Assembly: GCA_003427395.1 (NCBI GenBank)
Contig: BFEA01000935.1
Coordinates: 184,348 to 230,018, forward strand
Direction of reading: 5' to 3'
DNA length: 45,671 nt
Source: Chara braunii
Taxonomy: Eukaryota; Streptophyta; Charophyceae; Charales; Characeae
Position 1 is the first letter of the stretch, and every line of letters starts with the position of its first letter. Positions 42,173-45,671 of this stretch are shown piece after piece. The notes beneath the pieces were generated by a model. The model made no database searches, was not told the DNA's origin, and worked only from the letters and a program-made list of their open reading frames with translations. The translations under genes were made by a program, and so were the position numbers.

Positions 42173-44018
42173 AGCGTGCAGATGATCCGTCCAAGAGCCC
42201 ACCGATGTTGAGCGCGAGCTCCTGGCGCTGGTCGTGAGCGATGCGCTGCATCACTCCTTGCGACCAGCGACAGGAATGTGCGCGCGACATCCGCGGGCTC
42301 CCGGCCAGAGAACGCACAAGCGGTGTGCGCGCGATGGAGAACGACATCGCCAGTCGCTACAATGACGATGCCGTTTGTTCGGCGTGATCACCGCTTGTTT
42401 CATGGAGAACACCTCGACATGAGTCGATGGTCTCGTTAAACAACGAACAACGCGGTCCCCTCCACGATACTGGTCTCTGCCACTGTGAAGTGTCATGGTG
42501 TTGCCGTCGCGTGGCCATGGGGGAGAGCACTCGCACATGACAGCACACCACATGATTGTTGTGGTTCGCCGGGATGCGGGCTTCCCTTTCCACGCACGAC
42601 TCGCCCTTTCTGGTTATGCGCTTGCAGTTGCAACGTCGCCCCCACTTGGCCGCACGAGTCAGTACTGCCGGACATGACTTTCAGTTCACGGGGGTGGAGT
42701 CGATAGTTCCGAACACCCTGCCAGTCGCCACCGTGCGAGGGCCGCAACACGAAGTTCGGATCCCGGCGAACTTCGCGTGTTGACGCTTGCGATGTGGCGA
42801 GCAGCTCAGGTGATTGTCAGCGTTATCATGTAGACTTGCGCTGTTTCAACCACATAGCTAACGTCGTGCGCTTCCATTGCGGGCGCACATAATGATACAA
42901 AGCGCGTCTGACGCTTTCTTTCCTCTTCACAAGAACATAAGAGCATATACAACACTTTGGGATGTTCGGACTACGCTCAAAAATTTTCTACAAGCAATTT
43001 CTTCTGAAAGAATTCCTGGAATAACCTTCTGAGGCAGCCGCCAGGTTGTGGTGATGTCACCTTCTACAACCCAAGTTCAGATCCCGACGGACTTCGGGGT
43101 TCCGCGCAAATCTAACCGCCCCGTTCAAGATCCTGGACTGTCCGACGTTTTCTGGTAGTCGGAGGCCCTGGGGTGCGCAAAATGCTCGCTTCAGGAAATG
43201 GCTTATAGGGGTTTATGGGGGGTGCGCCCAAGCATCACCTGCTTCTGTGCAAACGCCAACCACCCGTTCCAATAGCTGCAGCCGCGTGAAAACCTGTTAC
43301 GCGCTGCACTCGCTCGTGGAAGTGCCCGTTAGGGGAGGAAGTGTCGTGCTGATGAAGCGTCCTACTTGGCGTTCAGTATATAGGAGGACAAGGCCTGATC
43401 GACCCTCAGTTCTCAGAAGGTAGGGAGGTGTGATCGGTGGGCTGCAAGGCGAGGGTGTGTGGGAAGCCCCCTGAGGATGATCGGAGCGCAACCGATCGAA
43501 ACGCGTTGGGGAATGTGCCCGTGTGCTGAGTTGAGTATGCGCTGTTAAGTATTCATGAGCATTCAAAGCGTGTACGAAAGGCAGTTTGGCCACTGTTTTT
43601 CACTATTCTTCTTCTTCTTTCTCGCATCTCTTCCTAGAAATTCGAAAATAATTTTAATAAATTATTTTTTGAAGTTTTTGTGATTCAAAAATATTTTAGA
43701 ATTAATTAAATTCTTTAAATTTTCTTTTTCGTAAAATACGAAATACGCTAGAAATAATTAATTCTTTTTTGACATTTCTTTGAAATTTGAAAATAATATT
43801 ATGCAAGGAAAACGAGCGATAGCAAACTTCAGAAACCAAGCAGCATCATACACATGAGACGAGATAGTCGTGACCTCGAACCAAAAGCAGAATTGCATCA
43901 CGAGTCCCACCAAATATTAGTACAGCAAAAGCTCATAAGTGGCAATGTTTGAGTAGTCTCATCATCATCAACAAAGAACCAATGTCGACATCCTATCTAT
44001 CGCTTGGCACCCAAACTG
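42173..44018. other. No gene seen; two motif copies and a ribozyme-like core
   Basis: Reverse copies of the 22-bp motif are at 42752 and 43073. A GGGGTTTATGGGGG word at 43206 is the complement of the CCCCATAAACCCC family at 20-23 kb. At 43471-43501 the order CTGAGGA, a GATCGG/CCGATC stem, GAAA matches the conserved core of a hammerhead ribozyme; stems I and III were not established. From about 43620 the DNA is AT-rich. Confidence 0.4.
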
Positions 44019-44505
44019 TAAATGGCAGATCCTATCTAGCCTATCTACAATGTTGCAGGTGACGTCAACAGCTCCCCGAAGTACGAACAAATCTCGGTCA
44101 ATGTCGTATGCTTCAAACACTAGGTATGTCTCTCATATCACTCACAACCTTGTTCCTCAACTCACAGATGCCACATGCACCCAAGGACCACCATGCGCCC
44201 CATCTAGCATACAGCAGCGCAGCTCGGCTATGGCTACCTGCTCCTTCCAGCTCGAGCCCGGACTATAAATGGCAGATCCTATCTAGCCTATCTACAATAC
44301 CGCTGGTGACGTCAACAGCTCCCCGAAGTACGAGCAGATCTCGGCCAATGCCGTATGCTTCAAAAACCAGGTATGTCTCTCATATAACTCACAACCTGGT
44401 TCCTCAACTCACAGATGCCACATGCACCCAAGGACCACCATGCACCCCATCCACCATACAGCAGCGCAGCCCGGCTATGGCTGCCTGCTCCTTCCAGCTC
44501 GCCTG
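44019..44505. repeat. 247-bp tandem duplication
   Basis: TAAATGGCAGATCCTATCTA starts at 44019 and again at 44266. Both copies continue with GGTGACGTCAACAGCTCCCC, GTATGCTTCAAA, GTATGTCTCTCATAT.ACTCA, CAGATGCCACATGCACCCAA and end near CTGCTCCTTCCAGCTCG. A frame open through both copies (44108-44533) is repetitive and has no recognisable domain. A shorter trace of the start (ACATCCTATCTAT) is at 43988. Confidence 0.92.
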
Positions 44506-44539
44506 TGAGTGCGTGAGCGCTAACCAGCGTTAGCGCAGC

Positions 44540-44940
44540 ATGCAGCTAGTGTCGGAATGTCGAATGCGTGGGCAGGCCCTTCCCTATATCAAAGTGGCCT
44601 GCTGCTGCGTGCGGTAATGCGGTACTGGGCCCCGACCCAGACTCTTCCAGTAGGCCCCACGAGGTTGAGCCTCAGTCCAAAGGAAACAGGCTCAGGGCCT
44701 GTGGTGGTTACCAACACCCAACTGCCCTCAGCCTTTGTTCGGTCCATATGTGTATCCGGCCCAGGGCCTGCCTCAGTTACATACGATGAAAGGCAGCCTG
44801 GGCCTGGGCGCTTCCAACCAACTGGTGTTGCGCAACTGCCTCAATTTTCCCCAGTTGCATTAACTGCATAGTAGTCCAAAATAAGCCTCGGTCGGGCTTG
44901 CCTTCACTTAGGGCGGCTGACCTTGCTGATAACAGGGCCC
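44540..44940 (-). repeat. LTR-like fragment related to the 1-9-kb element
   Basis: On the minus strand, after the integrase relic, the sequence carries CGCCCTAAGTGAAGGC, CACCAGTTGGTTGGA, GCCCAGGCCCAGGC and GGCCCTGGGCC. The first two also occur in the LTRs at 98-1140 and 7933-8976. It is too diverged to be the same subfamily but sits where a 3' LTR should. Confidence 0.45.
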
Positions 44941-44989
44941 AGTGGGGCTTATAGAGGCCTTGTGCCTCGCATTCCCTCCTCCATACTTC

Positions 44990-45365
44990 GCTAGTCTTGT
45001 GAGAAGTGCATTCAATCTGGCGCTTTCCTTTCGGTTGCAACTTCTCATAGTGGGCAACAACCTGTGGTGCGGTCTGCATCAGTTCCTCCCATGTGAACCA
45101 CCTATCCTCCTTTGGATCAGTGTGATGTCTGAACCGGACTCGGTACTGCAGCTTCAGCTTCGGAGGACATCCCCTTCCTGTCGGTCTTGGAACCGGCATT
45201 TCTCTGCGATCCACGATGTCATCGATGTCGATCTCTCCATCCATGGTTGGGGGCAGCATTGAGCAACGAGAAGGAAACTAGTCAGTTTCCCTGAAAGGTG
45301 CGAGCTTGGAGGCGTGGAAGACTGGGTAAGTGCAAAGGTGACCAGGGATCTGAATTACATATGAA
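44990..45365 (-). pseudogene. Second gypsy integrase C-terminus/chromodomain relic
   Basis: Reading on the minus strand from about 45365: a GPY/F-adjacent segment (YVIQIPGHLCTYPVFHASKL), an in-frame TAG near 45281 (after RETD, where Gln fits), then MLPPTMDGEIDIDDIVDRRE and the chromodomain-like YRVRFRHHTDPKEDRWFTWE ... TAPQVVAHYEKL. It closely resembles 7540-7870 of the full-length element, so it is the same clade. All sequence upstream is lost at about 45365, where unrelated CGTTCGAACGC-rich DNA begins. Confidence 0.85.
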
Positions 45366-45671
45366 GGCTATGTGACCATTTGAACGGGCCAAACGCTCGT
45401 TCACGTTCGAACACCCGCATTGAAACTGCCTTGGGCCACATTCATACGCGTTCAAATGCGCTGCGCGCCATGTGGCGCAAATCTATCGAACGCGACCCAG
45501 CCTGCCATATGAGCACATGGTGGACTACGGGTGGGGGGATTTGGATTTAAAAATAATAGCAATAATAAAAAGATAGTATCGCAGTGTATATCTTCATGTA
45601 CTAGCTGTAGATTCATTCGATTTTCCTCATCACATCGATGGAAGTACCATGAGGTGAGTCACGTTGTTCGA
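45366..45671. other. CGTTCGAAC-rich end, probably a small element edge
   Basis: Inverted words (TGAACGGGCC, CGTTCACGTTCGAAC, CGCGTTCAAATGCG, GTGGCGCAAATCTATCGAACGC) cluster at 45380-45500, much like 15130-15270. Then an AATAATAG-type AT-rich stretch follows to the window end. It truncates the integrase relic, so I infer one end of a hAT-like element whose other end lies beyond the window. Confidence 0.4.

Larger units (their letters stand above)
20066..43094. repeat. Dispersed 22-bp motif family, at least 40 copies
   Basis: The motif begins AAGTCCG, has a GGGATCC core and ends GAACTT; its ends are complementary (AAGT.CG / CG.ACTT), so it is an imperfect palindrome. Plus-orientation copies start at 20066, 20487, 22618, 23029, ~23220, ~23467, 24214, 24321, 24385, 24462, 24520, 24597, 25099, 33538, 33703, 33868, 34047, 34188, 34376, 34688, 36115, ~36385, 36570, 36660, 36772, 36955 and 37138. 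Reverse copies start at 21995, 23102, 27100, 27414, ~27488, 28629, 28839, ~36026, ~36294, 36466, 36620, ~36708, 36854, 37037, 37220, 37419, 42752 and 43073. I saw none in the retroelement or in 9-19 kb apart from a doubtful trace at 19371. Confidence 0.9.

Overview
The window looks like repeat-dense nuclear DNA of a plant-lineage eukaryote. A streptophyte alga such as a charophyte is my best guess, but that rests on overall character and not on a marker gene. The evidence is a Ty3/gypsy retroelement with an initiator-Met-like primer binding site and a chromodomain, many nested small elements, satellites, microsatellites, assembly gaps (a run of N and scattered single N), and coding segments that end at splice-like sites. 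I see no bacterial operon structure and no rRNA or tRNA gene.

Layout. 1-9.4 kb: a full-length Ty3/gypsy element (98-8976) with 1.04-kb LTRs and a CTCT target duplication, inserted into a ~120-bp tandem repeat. Its gag and pol are broken by eight in-frame stops and a frameshift. 9.4-16.8 kb: no convincing gene; a 20-bp and a 40-bp satellite (12.4-13.2 kb) and a gap inside a TC/TG microsatellite. 16.8-18.6 kb: relics of a second gypsy-type integrase and of a transposase-like gene, then a ~0.5-kb hAT-like element. 20-25.1 kb: diverged repeats, a large inverted repeat, and an array of a 22-bp motif into which a 353-bp MITE-like element has inserted.

The most interesting part is 25.8-35.6 kb on the minus strand. 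In transcription order it carries an unknown 229-residue segment, short exon-like segments, a low-complexity segment with a nuclear-localisation-like basic patch, a ParB-like domain, a segment resembling an N4/N6 DNA methyltransferase with degenerate motifs, a 769-residue acidic ORF ending in a Cys/His cluster, a linker, and an Ulp1/SENP-like (C48) cysteine peptidase. The ParB and methyltransferase-like ORFs share one frame and are parted by a single TAA; the peptidase has two in-frame TAAs, one exactly where the oxyanion-hole Gln is expected. I infer one multi-exon gene or mobile-element cargo locus combining a ParB-methylase module with a SUMO-type peptidase. I recognise no transposase with it.

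A second signal is a 22-bp imperfectly palindromic motif with at least 40 copies in both orientations between 20.0 and 43.1 kb. It lies in introns or spacers, in tandem arrays, as inverted pairs that could fold as hairpins, and twice inside the 769-residue ORF in the same translational phase. It is absent, as far as I can see, from the retroelement and from 1-19 kb. The rest of the window (36-45.7 kb) holds a 183-bp tandem repeat, a zero-spacer palindrome, a ~230-bp-arm fold-back, CA-rich DNA, a 247-bp tandem duplication and another gypsy integrase relic.
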